Shown: positions 14,134-22,895, numbered from the stretch's first letter. The stretch: DNA of 39,151 nt from Desulfurococcales archaeon (GCA_015521205.1 WAOQ01000039.1:1-39151), one strand, 5' to 3'. A program made the numbers and translations. The notes: generated from the letters alone by a model not told the origin.

Positions 14134-15795
14134 ATGGAGTACATCAGGAAAATCCTGAAGAGAATCGATGGAAGAGGCTATAAAGCATACAAGGAATTAG
14201 AAGGTGAAAAATATCATTCAGGGAATGTAGAGATCAGGATAGCAAAGATTCAAGGAGATCCCTTCGCCACGCCCAGCATCATAGAGGCGAAAACAGGTAT
14301 TTCAGACATTCTTAGACCCGTCGATGAGGGATGGTCTCGAGCCCTCTCTGACTTGGCGTCTCGAATCCTCCACCGTGTTACACGTAGATACACGCGGAAA
14401 TGCGGTACTGCAAGTAGCTGCGAGATATCTACTCCTAGGCCAGGACCTTGGATACTCGTAAGGAGCCAAGCAGAGGTGGTTGACAAAAATCTTTTACTAC
14501 GTGTTTATGCAGGCCTGCCAGCCGATGGTAGACGTGTTAAGGGACGGGAAGCGGAGCGACTCCTCCTCGAAGCATTGCCAAGGGTTTTTGGCGAGGTTTC
14601 AGAATGGTTTGAGTCTCATACGGATGAGGCTCTTAGGCATGTGCACATAAGCCTAGACCAGGATGCATTAAGGAGTTGGCTCTATGATAACGGTTATGTA
14701 GCATTCATACGTGATGGTGCTATCCTGCCGAGAGAGAGTAGTTTGAGCCAGAGACCTCTGGAGAATGCTATTAGATTTGAGAGTCCATCCGAGTTAAGGG
14801 TTTCCGTCGACCTACCATATGCTGGCACAGTCCACGGTCTTGCACTTGGCGGTGGCGTCAACGTTGTAACAGGTGGCGGGTTCCACGGTAAAACAACGCT
14901 GATTGAGGCGATACAAGATGGTATCTATAACCACGTTGAGGGGGATGGAAGAGAGTATGTTGTAGCGTTGAGAGAGACGTTCCTAGTTAGAGCTGAAGAT
15001 GGTAGGATTGTGACAAGTGTAGATATTTCCCCGATGATCGAGAGGTTGCCGTGGGGTAGGGATACGCGTGGTTTCTCAACACTTGATGCCAGTGGCTCGA
15101 CTAGCATGGCGGCTAGCATTGTTGAGGCGATACAACTCGGTGCCAAGCTATTGTTGATAGATGAGGATACTAGTGCTACGAATCTCTTGTACAAAGATGC
15201 TTTTATGAGTAAACTTATACCGGATGACCCTTTGATTCCCCTTACATTAACGGCTAGGTCGTTGGCTAGAAGACTCGGTGTCTCTCTTATTATAGTGGCG
15301 GGGGCTTCTTCAGCGTTTATACCGTTGTCTGACCAGATCGTTTTAATGAGAAAGTATAAACCGTACATACCAGATGTCAACGGTAATAATGGTCTCCCAG
15401 CAAGTCCTCCCGAAAAACCTTTCAGGAAACCTGCAGATAGAGTCATTACTCGTGTTCCTGAGTATGATAAGGTCAAGGTTATCGTTGGCAAAGCGGTTTT
15501 CAAATCACGCGGTCGTATTCAGGAGATCGACCTACGCCTTAACCCTAGGTTCGTAGAAGCGGGACAAGCCAGAATGGCTGTTGGAATGTTGAAGTACTTG
15601 GCACGTAAACGTCGCAAGGGCTTAGCTTATGATTTGGTAGGAGAACTAGAGAATATATGGATGAAAGATCGGTTTAGAGGTTTCTTCCGAGTTATCTCCC
15701 CAGACCTTACATTCGTTTATCCTGAGGATGCCTTGTGGATGGCTAATAGGCTTTTAGGATTAGAGGCTGAGGTATTGCTTCCCAGTATTCTATAG
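14134..15795 (+). CDS. ABC-class predicted ATPase (COG3044, ABC_ATPase family)
   Basis: A 553-residue soluble ATPase of the COG3044 family. An N-terminal domain of about 220 residues is followed by the nucleotide-binding core: Walker A GGGFHGKTT with Lys253, an ABC-signature-like ASGSTSMAASIVEAIQ segment, and Walker B LLLIDEDTS with Asp343/Glu344. The C-terminal 150 residues are basic and may bind nucleic acid. There is no membrane segment or transporter partner, so it is not a transporter; its biological role has not, to my knowledge, been established, and family members are scattered across archaea and bacteria. The ATG is preceded by GAGAGGATGAG. It is read in the same direction as the CBS gene 54 bases downstream. 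Confidence 0.87.
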   Translation: MEYIRKILKRIDGRGYKAYKELEGEKYHSGNVEIRIAKIQGDPFATPSIIEAKTGISDILRPVDEGWSRALSDLASRILHRVTRRYTRKCGTASSCEISTPRPGPWILVRSQAEVVDKNLLLRVYAGLPADGRRVKGREAERLLLEALPRVFGEVSEWFESHTDEALRHVHISLDQDALRSWLYDNGYVAFIRDGAILPRESSLSQRPLENAIRFESPSELRVSVDLPYAGTVHGLALGGGVNVVTGGGFHGKTTLIEAIQDGIYNHVEGDGREYVVALRETFLVRAEDGRIVTSVDISPMIERLPWGRDTRGFSTLDASGSTSMAASIVEAIQLGAKLLLIDEDTSATNLLYKDAFMSKLIPDDPLIPLTLTARSLARRLGVSLIIVAGASSAFIPLSDQIVLMRKYKPYIPDVNGNNGLPASPPEKPFRKPADRVITRVPEYDKVKVIVGKAVFKSRGRIQEIDLRLNPRFVEAGQARMAVGMLKYLARKRRKGLAYDLVGELENIWMKDRFRGFFRVISPDLTFVYPEDALWMANRLLGLEAEVLLPSIL

Positions 15796-15849
15796 AAGTA
15801 GATAAAAATCCTGTTTTCGCTATTATGCTATGTGCCGGAGGGGTTAACC

Positions 15850-16254
15850 TTGTGTGAAAACCTTCGTGAAACAACTGTTGGCGAGCTTGTCAATAAAGCG
15901 AAGGATATCATTAAGGCCGATCCCGGGATGACCGTGCTTGAAGCTGCTAAGCTTATGGCTGCTAAAAACGTCGGGATTCTCCCCGTGATCGGTGAGGATG
16001 GCAAACTCCTTGGGATGCTCTCCGAGAGAGATATTGTGCATAGGGTCGTTGCCTTGGAAAAAGAGCCTTCTGAAAGCGTAGTTGTGGATGCAATGACACC
16101 GGATCCTGTATCAGTCAAGCCTAGCACAACGTTGGAAGATGCTCTATGCCTTATGTCCCAGCTACGTGTGAGGCATCTCTTAGTGGTCGACGATGCCGGG
16201 AAACCCCTAGGAATTGTCAGTATTAGAGACATAATGAAATGCAAGACCTATTAG
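15850..16254 (+). CDS. CBS-pair protein
   Basis: A 134-residue protein made of two CBS motifs (about residues 10-65 and 75-130), each with the usual TVLEAAKLMAAKNVGILPV / TLEDALCLMSQLRVRHLLVV pattern ending in S-x-RDI. CBS pairs bind adenosyl ligands (AMP, ATP, SAM) or NAD and act as energy or ligand sensors. With no attached effector domain, it probably regulates a partner in trans or forms a homodimer. The TTG at 15850 is preferred to the in-frame GTG at 15832 because CGGAGGGG lies just upstream at 15835-15842. It follows the COG3044 ATPase by 54 bases and may be co-transcribed with it. Confidence 0.85.
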   Translation: MCENLRETTVGELVNKAKDIIKADPGMTVLEAAKLMAAKNVGILPVIGEDGKLLGMLSERDIVHRVVALEKEPSESVVVDAMTPDPVSVKPSTTLEDALCLMSQLRVRHLLVVDDAGKPLGIVSIRDIMKCKTY

Positions 16255-16345
16255 GCACGCTTGGATCTAGATATTAATAGTTTTAATCTCTCAGGTTTAA
16301 CCAACCAAAAACACTGGGAACTCCAGGTCAAGGGAGAACGAGACC

Positions 16346-16852
16346 TTGAGCGGGACACAGATTTTCGAAGGTGAGATCTGGAGAGAGGTTTTTGAGAAGG
16401 CCACGGAGATTTACAAGAGGCTCCTCAAAAATCCTCATGGATGGGAGCGTGTCAAACTCGCGTTGGCCGAGGCAATCGCCGAAACTATCCTTAAGTATTT
16501 CAAAACAATTGAGAGGATAGCGTTTACTAATCTCTCGGGCGGCGAATGTGCTAGTGACATGAGACCTAGCCTTGATATCGATTTGCTTGTACTTGTGGAG
16601 AGTCCTGCAGAAGAATATGCGCTCAAAAGCCTTGAGAACGTTCTCGATAACGCGCTTAAGGAGGCCTTCATCTATACTACTGGTTACAAGGTGTACAGGG
16701 AGCTCTCCAAGATCTATAGGAGAGGCCTCCACCATGATCTTCTAGAACTACATGTAAACGATGAGTACGCCAAGATGGGAGCGGGTAGTTGTCCACCCAT
16801 AGTAATCTATTCTAGGGATCGCGAAAAAAGGAAGTCGAAAGAGGATTGGTAG
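16346..16852 (+). CDS. Nucleotidyltransferase-fold protein
   Basis: A 168-residue protein. After an N-terminal helical region (residues 8-52), SGGECASDMRPSLDIDLLVLVE gives the metal-binding D-x-D of the polymerase-beta-type nucleotidyltransferase fold (Asp77 and Asp79); the preceding Gly-Gly stands where GS is usual. A third carboxylate could be Asp133 or Glu136 in HHDLLELHV. It could transfer a nucleotide to a protein, RNA or small molecule; no HEPN partner is adjacent, so a toxin-antitoxin role is not supported. TTG start with AAGGGAG about ten bases before it and an AT-rich promoter candidate at 16270-16290. The stop at 16852 faces the convergent methylenetetrahydrofolate-reductase-like gene. 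Confidence 0.6.
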   Translation: MSGTQIFEGEIWREVFEKATEIYKRLLKNPHGWERVKLALAEAIAETILKYFKTIERIAFTNLSGGECASDMRPSLDIDLLVLVESPAEEYALKSLENVLDNALKEAFIYTTGYKVYRELSKIYRRGLHHDLLELHVNDEYAKMGAGSCPPIVIYSRDREKRKSKEDW

Positions 16853-16891
16853 CCCCCTTCTCCTGGGAGGTTTTTACGGTTGCCTGAGACT

Positions 16892-18025
16892 TTAAAACAT
16901 ATCTTTAACCATTTTTGCGAGTCTCTTATTTACCTCTAGATCACCATGGGTGGCTATCATTACCCCTGAAACCCAGGGTTTGGAAAGAATTTCTTCGACT
17001 TGTTTGACGGTGTATTGCATAGAATATTCTATTCCCTTTCTTTGAAGACCCTCTATAAGGCTAGATGGTATTTTGATCCTAGCTTTTTCATGTAGCATTA
17101 ATGCCTCGCTCGGAGTTCGCACCACCATCACCGTGGGGATGAAATATAGCATGCCAGCCTTTCCAAGCACTATGCTTCTTGCCTCCTTCACCTTTTCAAG
17201 GTCGCTGGGATGTAATACTGGTTGAGTAAAAACGATCTCGGCCCCCGCTCTCTTCTTTGCCACAAGTCTGGCTATCTCGTGCGAGATCGGTGTTGCATGG
17301 GAGTTAAACGCAACGGCCACAGAGAATGTCGGTACCTCCTTTATCTTTCCCCCCATATAGTCCAGGCCGTGGTCTCGTAGTAAGCGTAGCATGTATACCA
17401 GTCTAACCGAGTCTAGGTCAAATACGGGTTTCGTCTTTCCAGCCATGAAGCCCGGCCAGTCGCCCGTTAGAGCCAGGAAGCCGTCTACTCTTAGCCATAG
17501 GGATCCTATAGCTAGGCTCGTCAGGGCAGCCCTGTTCCTATCTTTGGATGAGATGTGTGTGACTATGATTTCTTCGAAATTGTTCATACGTAGGAGTGCA
17601 AGCGCCGCGAGAGGATCTGCCTGGACACGTCCTAGCGGGTTATCTGTTATCGTGTACCCGTCTACTATCCTCTTGAAGTAACCAGCCTGTTCTAGTAGTC
17701 TTCTCCCGGTCCCCCTTCTACTGGGTTCGAGTTCTAGGAAAAGCAGTTTGTTACCGTCCTCTAGTTGACGGAGTATACGGGGTTTCTCCGCCGGGTTCGG
17801 GGGGAGCCCCTTTTTGATCATTCCCGGCCCGATAATCGGGTTTTCTATGTGTTTTGTATCGGCCTGTATGTATGGGCATTGTCTCCCGTCGACTTCGCAT
17901 AACCCATCGCGTACACCGCCGCACGGCCCGTTTACCATCCTTTTTGGGCATCCGGTTTGCAATTCTTTCCCAGTCAATTCTGTCCAGCACCCCACGGTCT
18001 GGAATGATTCACTATTCTCTAGCAT
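16892..18025 (-). CDS. MetV-MetF-like fusion (zinc-binding domain plus methylenetetrahydrofolate-reductase-like barrel)
   Basis: A 377-residue protein. Residues 13-52 form a Cys-rich domain (Cys13, 26, 35, 43, 50) with the MTHFR_C/MetV pattern CPKRMVNGPCGG. From about residue 80 a methylenetetrahydrofolate-reductase-like TIM barrel follows, with LELEPSR at its first strand, LTGDWP in the middle and AGAEIVFTQP, which resembles the reductase substrate/flavin region. In many bacteria MetV and MetF are separate subunits; here they are one chain with the zinc domain first. The role is probably reduction of a methylene-pterin to a methyl-pterin, perhaps with the methanopterin-like cofactors of crenarchaea. 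Its start overlaps the end of the upstream metallohydrolase gene by 7 bases, indicating an operon. Confidence 0.83.
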   Translation of the reverse strand: MLENSESFQTVGCWTELTGKELQTGCPKRMVNGPCGGVRDGLCEVDGRQCPYIQADTKHIENPIIGPGMIKKGLPPNPAEKPRILRQLEDGNKLLFLELEPSRRGTGRRLLEQAGYFKRIVDGYTITDNPLGRVQADPLAALALLRMNNFEEIIVTHISSKDRNRAALTSLAIGSLWLRVDGFLALTGDWPGFMAGKTKPVFDLDSVRLVYMLRLLRDHGLDYMGGKIKEVPTFSVAVAFNSHATPISHEIARLVAKKRAGAEIVFTQPVLHPSDLEKVKEARSIVLGKAGMLYFIPTVMVVRTPSEALMLHEKARIKIPSSLIEGLQRKGIEYSMQYTVKQVEEILSKPWVSGVMIATHGDLEVNKRLAKMVKDMF

Positions 18026-18774
18026 ACTTTATAGGAGTCTCCATCTCGAGCTGGTAGAATGTGGGTCAGGTTAGCGGTCTTCTCCTCAGCTTCTCGTGCC
18101 GAGGAGCCTGTTAGGTGGTAGAGTATTCCTAGCCGAGCTGGCTGTACCTGCTGTATGGCTGAGACTACTGTAGAGTGTCCCGTGAATTCTTCGTATTGTG
18201 AATATCTGGTCTCGAGTGTTGCTTCGTGTATGGCGAGTTCGGCTTTTTCAGCGTGTTCTCGGAAAACAGTTGTTGGCGAGGTGTCGCCGCTCACGAGGAT
18301 TGTGGCGTCGTCGTAGGTTATCGCTATAGAGTGTGCGGGGACAGTGTGTTTTGCTGGGAGGAATGTTATTTTTAGTCGAGGTGTGATCCCGATTGTTTCT
18401 CCGGGAGCCGGGTATTTTTCAACCTTTATTTCTGGGGGTAGAGGAGAGCCTGTTATCACTGCTATCTTTCTTAGGCTTATAAGCGTGTCCAAAACATCTT
18501 GACCAGCTATTACGCGGAATGGTCGGGGCCCCTTCTTAAATCCTTGGTAGAACAATGCTAGCCCCGCGGATAACGTGTGATCTGCATGTCTATGGGTGAA
18601 AAGATGGAGCGGCTCATCGAGGCTTACACCGAGCGATGCCAGGGCTTTTATTGTACAAGTACCATAGTCTAGGACAATATACTCGTCGGGCGTGAGAATT
18701 ATTAGGCTACTTGTGCATCTTCCAGGGCTGTACGCCGATCCGGAGCCCACCATTAAGACTTCTGTACAGGACAA
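18019..18774 (-). CDS. Metallo-beta-lactamase-fold hydrolase, RNase Z-like
   Basis: A 251-residue MBL-fold protein. The metal site is visible in order: THRHADH (HxHxDH), the later His in AKHTVPAHS, Asp in VSGDTSPT and HEATLE plus GHST, the last two being typical of the RNase Z/arylsulfatase-like subgroup. At 251 residues it is shorter than archaeal tRNase Z (about 300) and no exosite insertion is obvious, so tRNA 3' processing is uncertain; a small phosphodiester or other substrate is possible. The TTG at 18774 follows GAGGTG with eight bases between; a nearby ATG at 18778 is out of frame. It overlaps the downstream reductase gene by 7 bases and is divergent from the phosphatase gene. Confidence 0.8.
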   Translation of the reverse strand: MSCTEVLMVGSGSAYSPGRCTSSLIILTPDEYIVLDYGTCTIKALASLGVSLDEPLHLFTHRHADHTLSAGLALFYQGFKKGPRPFRVIAGQDVLDTLISLRKIAVITGSPLPPEIKVEKYPAPGETIGITPRLKITFLPAKHTVPAHSIAITYDDATILVSGDTSPTTVFREHAEKAELAIHEATLETRYSQYEEFTGHSTVVSAIQQVQPARLGILYHLTGSSAREAEEKTANLTHILPARDGDSYKVC

Positions 18775-18925
18775 ACATTGTACACCTCTGTCTCCCCGCT
18801 AATTTATTGTATATCAACATTTTATAGGTGGTATGTATAGGAATAGCTTGAACTGTGGAGTTCCAAGCCTTCACTTAACTCGGTTGTAGTGTATCATTTC
18901 TAGGGTTGAGGGAGATGGTGGTATA

Positions 18926-19837
18926 GTGTTAGAGATCACTAGTCCCCAAAAGGAGGACTTGATAAAGTTATATGATGAGTTAGCCGGGGTTCTCGAGGGA
19001 CCACGATGGTATGGAACACTTTCATCTAGGAAAGTAGTATTTGTAGGAGATACACATGGAGCTCCAGAAGTATCGCTTTACGCCCTACGCTTGTGGGGAA
19101 AAAATGGCGGGATCATAGTGTTCCTGGGCGATTATGTCGACCGTGGATCCAGAGGGTTAGAGAACCTATATCTAATCCTACGCGCTAAGCTTGAATGGCC
19201 TAAAGAAGTATATGTTCTGAGGGGAAACCACGAATCCAAAATGATGAACTCTTGGTATGGGTTCCTGGAAGAACTGGACTCCAAAGGTAAAACCGGACTC
19301 TACGACGTGATCCTCGATCTATACGGGTTGATGCCTTACATGCTGAAGGTCAACAAATGGTTCACAGTTCACGGGGGTATCGTTTGTAGAAAGTGTATCC
19401 AAGACTATGATCCACCCCTAACCATCCAGGAGATCCAAGAAAGTATTCCGGGTAACCCATTGGATCACAGGGAGGACCCGCCTACTCCTGAGGCTCTGCA
19501 ACTTTTGTGGAACGACCCAAGACCTAATGACTATTGGTTTTCCCCTAGCATTCGAGGGGCAGGGATTTTTTACTATGGACTTCCCGCCGTCAAACGTTTC
19601 CTCGAGGATAACGGGTTAGACATTATTATACGTGCCCATGAGAGATGCAACGCCCTCCGCATAATATATCCAGATGGTAGGGTTGACGAGGGCCCCCCCG
19701 ACGGTTCTACTTGGGAGGAGAAGGATCTCCAAGGTTCCGTCCTCACAGTTTTCTCCAGTAGGTATCACGGCGCTGGGACAGGTTTATTGATCTACAGTGA
19801 CGGGCTTTTCACGCTTCGAAGGGTGAATATAGATTAG
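18926..19837 (+). CDS. PPP-family serine/threonine protein phosphatase
   Basis: A 303-residue metallophosphoesterase with every PPP signature in order: GDTHG near residue 39, GDYVDRG near 69, RGNHE near 100, HGG near 150, and RAHE near 235. These residues bind two metal ions and phosphate. The close match to the eukaryotic PP1/PP2A core (GDYVDRGxxGxE, LRGNHE) identifies it as an archaeal PPP protein phosphatase that removes phosphate from Ser/Thr residues. RIO2 is the only clear kinase in the window and is too distant to be linked. The GTG start follows GGTGG. Its stop codon overlaps the stop of the convergent COG1237 gene by 3 bases (19834-19837 shared). Confidence 0.92.
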   Translation: MLEITSPQKEDLIKLYDELAGVLEGPRWYGTLSSRKVVFVGDTHGAPEVSLYALRLWGKNGGIIVFLGDYVDRGSRGLENLYLILRAKLEWPKEVYVLRGNHESKMMNSWYGFLEELDSKGKTGLYDVILDLYGLMPYMLKVNKWFTVHGGIVCRKCIQDYDPPLTIQEIQESIPGNPLDHREDPPTPEALQLLWNDPRPNDYWFSPSIRGAGIFYYGLPAVKRFLEDNGLDIIIRAHERCNALRIIYPDGRVDEGPPDGSTWEEKDLQGSVLTVFSSRYHGAGTGLLIYSDGLFTLRRVNID

Positions 19838-20520
19838 AGCTCGATTACGGAGCCTGTAAAGGCTTCACAGAATTTTTCTGGATAGTGTCTACGCAAGTAA
19901 TCTCTCGACTCGTCGCCAGAACAATGAGTTGGACATATGGTTTCCGCCACGCTTGCTAGGTTTTGTAGGACTTCGGGGGGAGGAGAGTGGAAACCGCCTA
20001 TTACGAGGGTAGCTTTCTTTCTCCCTGTTAGCCTCAGGGCCTCGGATACGATCCTATCCACTCCCGGATGACTACATCCCACTATAACCGCTATTTTCCC
20101 GTTGTAGGTTAGGGCCAAGGATATCTCATACATCTGGACGCTAGTGGCATATAAGGGTCCCACTATGAGTAGGTTTCTGTCTATCCAGATAGGCTTTTTT
20201 ACCATTACCACGTTGAAGCCGAGCCTCTTATACCTACCTATACGTCCAGGCGGTACATATAGGGTTATGCCGGGCGAAGCGTCGGCCACTGCCTTTAGTC
20301 CCCCATAATGATCCCTATGATGATGACTTAGTATAACCATGTCAAGGCTACGTAGATCCACGCCTAGCATCGAAGCGTTTTCTTCTAATAGTCCTGGATC
20401 CCCGCCAGCATCGAAAAGGATACTCTTCCCGTTAAACTGAATGTTGATACTCCAAGCCCAGGCTCCCTTTAACCTATGGCCAGCCCGGTTATCCGCCAGA
20501 ACGACTAGTTTTAAGGACAA
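19834..20520 (-). CDS. COG1237 metallo-beta-lactamase hydrolase
   Basis: A 228-residue MBL-fold protein of the COG1237 group, which includes a methanogen enzyme annotated as a dihydropterin ribofuranosyl-aminobenzene 5'-phosphate synthase. Visible features are FDAGGDPG, SHHHRDHYGG (the HxHxDH site), VGCSHPGVDRI, the GGFHS segment and a C-terminal THCSG. These GCSHPG and THCSG motifs are diagnostic. If the annotation transfers, it would act in methanopterin-like cofactor synthesis, consistent with the reductase-like gene at 16892-18025; the substrate is not certain. A TTG start is used, with AAGGTG upstream. Transcription converges on the phosphatase gene. Confidence 0.82.
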   Translation of the reverse strand: MSLKLVVLADNRAGHRLKGAWAWSINIQFNGKSILFDAGGDPGLLEENASMLGVDLRSLDMVILSHHHRDHYGGLKAVADASPGITLYVPPGRIGRYKRLGFNVVMVKKPIWIDRNLLIVGPLYATSVQMYEISLALTYNGKIAVIVGCSHPGVDRIVSEALRLTGRKKATLVIGGFHSPPPEVLQNLASVAETICPTHCSGDESRDYLRRHYPEKFCEAFTGSVIEL

Positions 20521-20680
20521 TCTGGAAGCACCTTCTAAAGTGTAGATGCTGTATCCTCCTAGTGGGTATCCCGTTTGTATATTACATATAGTATCGCATG
20601 GATAAGAGCTTATATTAAATAAGTCTTAATCACCTGTATGCTGTGACCCGGGGCTCTTAGATACATGGCGGTGGTAGTTG

Positions 20681-21613
20681 TTGGGATTCACCGTGTCAAA
20701 CCCTGAAAACAATAGAAGGCGCATATTCTGGTACTTGCGCGTACTCGTCTCCCTCGCGACGGGAGCATCGATATACGCGTTCCTATCTCATGGCTTCCTA
20801 ATGTTCCCAGGCTTAAACTGGTATGCGGCCCTAGCCATCGCCGTGTGGGTGTCTCTCACAGTCTATAGTCCCCGAGCTATGGCACTAGTCCTACTCACAC
20901 CGTTACTCATATACCGTGTTGTCAAGGCTTTACGTAAGATGGAGGGTAGCATGGAGACGTGGACCGGTGAGATGACCTCTGTAATGGACGATCTTGTTCT
21001 GATGGAAGAGGAGTTAGACGAAAAGAGTTTCGTTGTAGCCCAGGCAGTGAGGACTGTTGTTAAGAACGCCACTGGAAAAGAGCCAAAGGTTGTAGCCATA
21101 GTTACGGTTTCTAAAGATGTTCCACCTTCAGTATACATAAGCTCTCCAGACGATGCACTTATCGGTGAGGATATAGAGGATATACTAGAGGAGGCCGTGG
21201 AAACCTTTATCGAGCAAGAAAAGAAGCTTTTTCTCAAACTGTATGAACTCGAAAGCAATGACACACTTGCAGTCCTAGTAGTCCCACATGAAAACTATGA
21301 CGAACTGGCTCGGAGAGTCCTAGAGGCTGATTATGAGGGTAGAATAGAGGTTCAAGGGGATAGCAGGATTCTGGAACTCCTCTACAACCTAGTAAGGGAA
21401 GCGGTAGTCCAGAGCAGTCCAGAGGAGGTAGGTCGGAACAAGCCGCTCATAGCGTATCTCACAGTTAAACAGCTCGACAAGCTCGAGCGGAAAGGTGTGA
21501 TAAAGCTTTCGAGTAAAGCAAAGAATATGCTACCCCTCGAGGATGGTAAGACTCGGTCTATAGTTAGGCAGCAACTTAAGGAGGAGGCGTCTGAAAGGAG
21601 GAGAAAGCGGTAA
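20681..21613 (+). CDS. Membrane-anchored protein of unknown function
   Basis: A protein of about 310 residues whose family I do not recognise. Two or three hydrophobic segments lie near the N-terminus (about residues 17-38, 45-60 and 65-80). The remaining 230 residues form a soluble, acidic domain with helical stretches (MTSVMDDLVLMEEELDE, IEDILEEAVETFIEQEKK) and beta strands (KVVAIVTVS, LAVLVVPHE), ending in a strongly basic tail (EASERRRKR). It looks like a cytosolic alpha/beta domain tethered to the membrane. Start is uncertain: TTG at 20678, TTG at 20681 (better spaced from GGTGG at 20670-20674) or GTG at 20693. A TATA-like ATATTAAATAAG lies at about 20613-20624. The tRNA-Ile gene follows by 68 bases. 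Confidence 0.65.
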   Translation: MGFTVSNPENNRRRIFWYLRVLVSLATGASIYAFLSHGFLMFPGLNWYAALAIAVWVSLTVYSPRAMALVLLTPLLIYRVVKALRKMEGSMETWTGEMTSVMDDLVLMEEELDEKSFVVAQAVRTVVKNATGKEPKVVAIVTVSKDVPPSVYISSPDDALIGEDIEDILEEAVETFIEQEKKLFLKLYELESNDTLAVLVVPHENYDELARRVLEADYEGRIEVQGDSRILELLYNLVREAVVQSSPEEVGRNKPLIAYLTVKQLDKLERKGVIKLSSKAKNMLPLEDGKTRSIVRQQLKEEASERRRKR

Positions 21614-21656
21614 CCGTTAAATAACCAGCCATCCCCTATCCCTTCTACAACGGAGG

Positions 21657-21677
21657 GCCACGGGTATAGGCCGTGGC
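21657..21677 (+). promoter_or_regulatory. Hairpin in the 5' leader of tRNA-Ile
   Basis: GCCACGG 21657-21663 pairs perfectly with CCGTGGC 21671-21677 around a 7-base loop, with one further G-T pair outside. It ends four bases before the mature tRNA 5' end. A TATA-like GTTAAATAAC at 21616-21625 would start transcription around 21645, so the hairpin would be part of the precursor removed by RNase P. Confidence 0.45.
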
Positions 21678-21681
21678 TGAA

Positions 21682-21758
21682 GGGCCCGTAGCTCAGCTTG
21701 GTGGAGCACCCGGCTGATAACCGGGGGGTCGGGGGTTCAAATCCCCCCGGGCCCACCA
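21682..21758 (+). tRNA. tRNA-Ile (anticodon GAU)
   Basis: A full cloverleaf can be drawn. The acceptor stem GGGCCCG (21682-21688) pairs with CGGGCCC (21748-21754). The D-arm is GCTC/GAGC. The anticodon stem CCCGG/CCGGG surrounds the loop CTGATAA, giving anticodon GAU for isoleucine ATC/ATT codons. The T-arm is GGGGG/CCCCC with loop TTCAAAT. The discriminator is A and CCA is encoded in the DNA (21756-21758). There is no intron. It is a single-copy gene in this window, between the membrane-protein gene and the MEMO gene. Confidence 0.97.
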
Positions 21759-21828
21759 CGCCGGGGGTGGCTACAATATATTTCTTCTAAAGGCAATACT
21801 TCTTAGCGGAGAGTAGAGGTGTAGATTT

Positions 21829-22749
21829 ATGAAGATAAGAGAGCCTGTTGCCGGTTTCTGGGGGTTCTACCCTGTCGATCGCGATCAGCTTATTCGGGAA
21901 CTTGAATGGTGTTTTGACAATACGCCTTACGGGCCAGGGCGAAGGCCTGTCCTCGGTGAGCCACAGAGTCAAAGATGGGTTGTTGGAGGGATCGTCCCTC
22001 ACGCAGGTTATAGGTATAGTGGCCCATGTGCGGCTTGGTTTTACCATGCACTTGCTGAGAGCGGCTATAGGTTCGATACTGTGATTATCCTAGGAACTAA
22101 TCATACGGGATACGGTGGTGCTCTCACCACTACTTCTTTGTATGATGAATGGGAGACTCCTCTGGGCAAGGTTCCGGTTGCTGTTGATGTCGTTGAGGAG
22201 TTGAAACAGGGCGGGGTGGCTATGGATGAACCTCGTGCTCTTAAGGAGGAGCATAGTGTGGAGGTGCAGTTGCCGTTTCTACAGTATATTAGTGACTGGG
22301 AGTGGCAGCTGGTCCCACTGACGGCTAAGCCCATCGACGTTTCGAATGCTAGACATCTTGGTAAGAGGCTACTGGAGATCATTAAAGAGAAGTCTGAGAG
22401 GCCCCTTTTTATTGTTTCTAGTGATTTTACACATCACGGTTACATATATGGCTACGTGCTTTTTGACAAGGATATAGTGGAGAACGTTGCATCGCTAGAC
22501 AATATGTTTATTCAACGCATACTAGAACTGGACTTGGACGGGTTCTTCATGTTGATGAGAAAGTACATGGCAACAGTCTGCGGCTGGCCGGCTATTATGC
22601 TCCTAATTCATCAGGCAGAACTGGAGGGATGGGAGCCTAGATTATTGAAATACTATAATAGTGGGCATATATCGGGGCGTGATGATATAGTAGTGGGATA
22701 TGCTTCAATAGCATTCTATTCTTCTCCAAAGCTAGATGAACCTCAATGA
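21829..22749 (+). CDS. MEMO-family protein
   Basis: A 306-residue MEMO family member. Family landmarks are present in order: VPHAGYRYSGPCAAW near residue 55, LGTNHTGYG near 90, EHSVEVQLPFLQ near 143, SSDFTHHGYIYGY near 198, and ATVCGWPAI near 250. The fold resembles class III nonheme-iron dioxygenases, with conserved His residues and the Cys in VCGWP lining the pocket. Eukaryotic MEMO1 acts in signalling and copper/iron handling, while the archaeal role is unknown; in archaea it is often near AMMECR1 or radical SAM genes, neither of which is adjacent here. The ATG follows GAGGTG by seven bases. An AT-rich stretch just after the tRNA (about 21771-21782) may be its promoter. Confidence 0.9.
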   Translation: MKIREPVAGFWGFYPVDRDQLIRELEWCFDNTPYGPGRRPVLGEPQSQRWVVGGIVPHAGYRYSGPCAAWFYHALAESGYRFDTVIILGTNHTGYGGALTTTSLYDEWETPLGKVPVAVDVVEELKQGGVAMDEPRALKEEHSVEVQLPFLQYISDWEWQLVPLTAKPIDVSNARHLGKRLLEIIKEKSERPLFIVSSDFTHHGYIYGYVLFDKDIVENVASLDNMFIQRILELDLDGFFMLMRKYMATVCGWPAIMLLIHQAELEGWEPRLLKYYNSGHISGRDDIVVGYASIAFYSSPKLDEPQ

Positions 22750-22895
22750 TAACCAAGCGGGATTAGAGTTTTCACAAGGGAGTTTCCATGGTTTTGAATC
22801 AGCTCTGAGTCTGGAAATAGCGTGTTTATTTGACAAAGAGGCTGGCTGTGAGATCGGGGTTTGCTTCGTGGTTAGGGGTTGGGTAGAATTTTGGG

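Noticed and set aside
16346-16852. Toxin-antitoxin (MNT/HEPN) module
   Set aside because: The nucleotidyltransferase-like motif is present but no HEPN partner gene is adjacent on either side.
22746-22797. C/D-box guide RNA downstream of the MEMO gene
   Set aside because: ATGATAA and CTGA are present but there are no internal D' and C' boxes and the C box deviates from RTGATGA.
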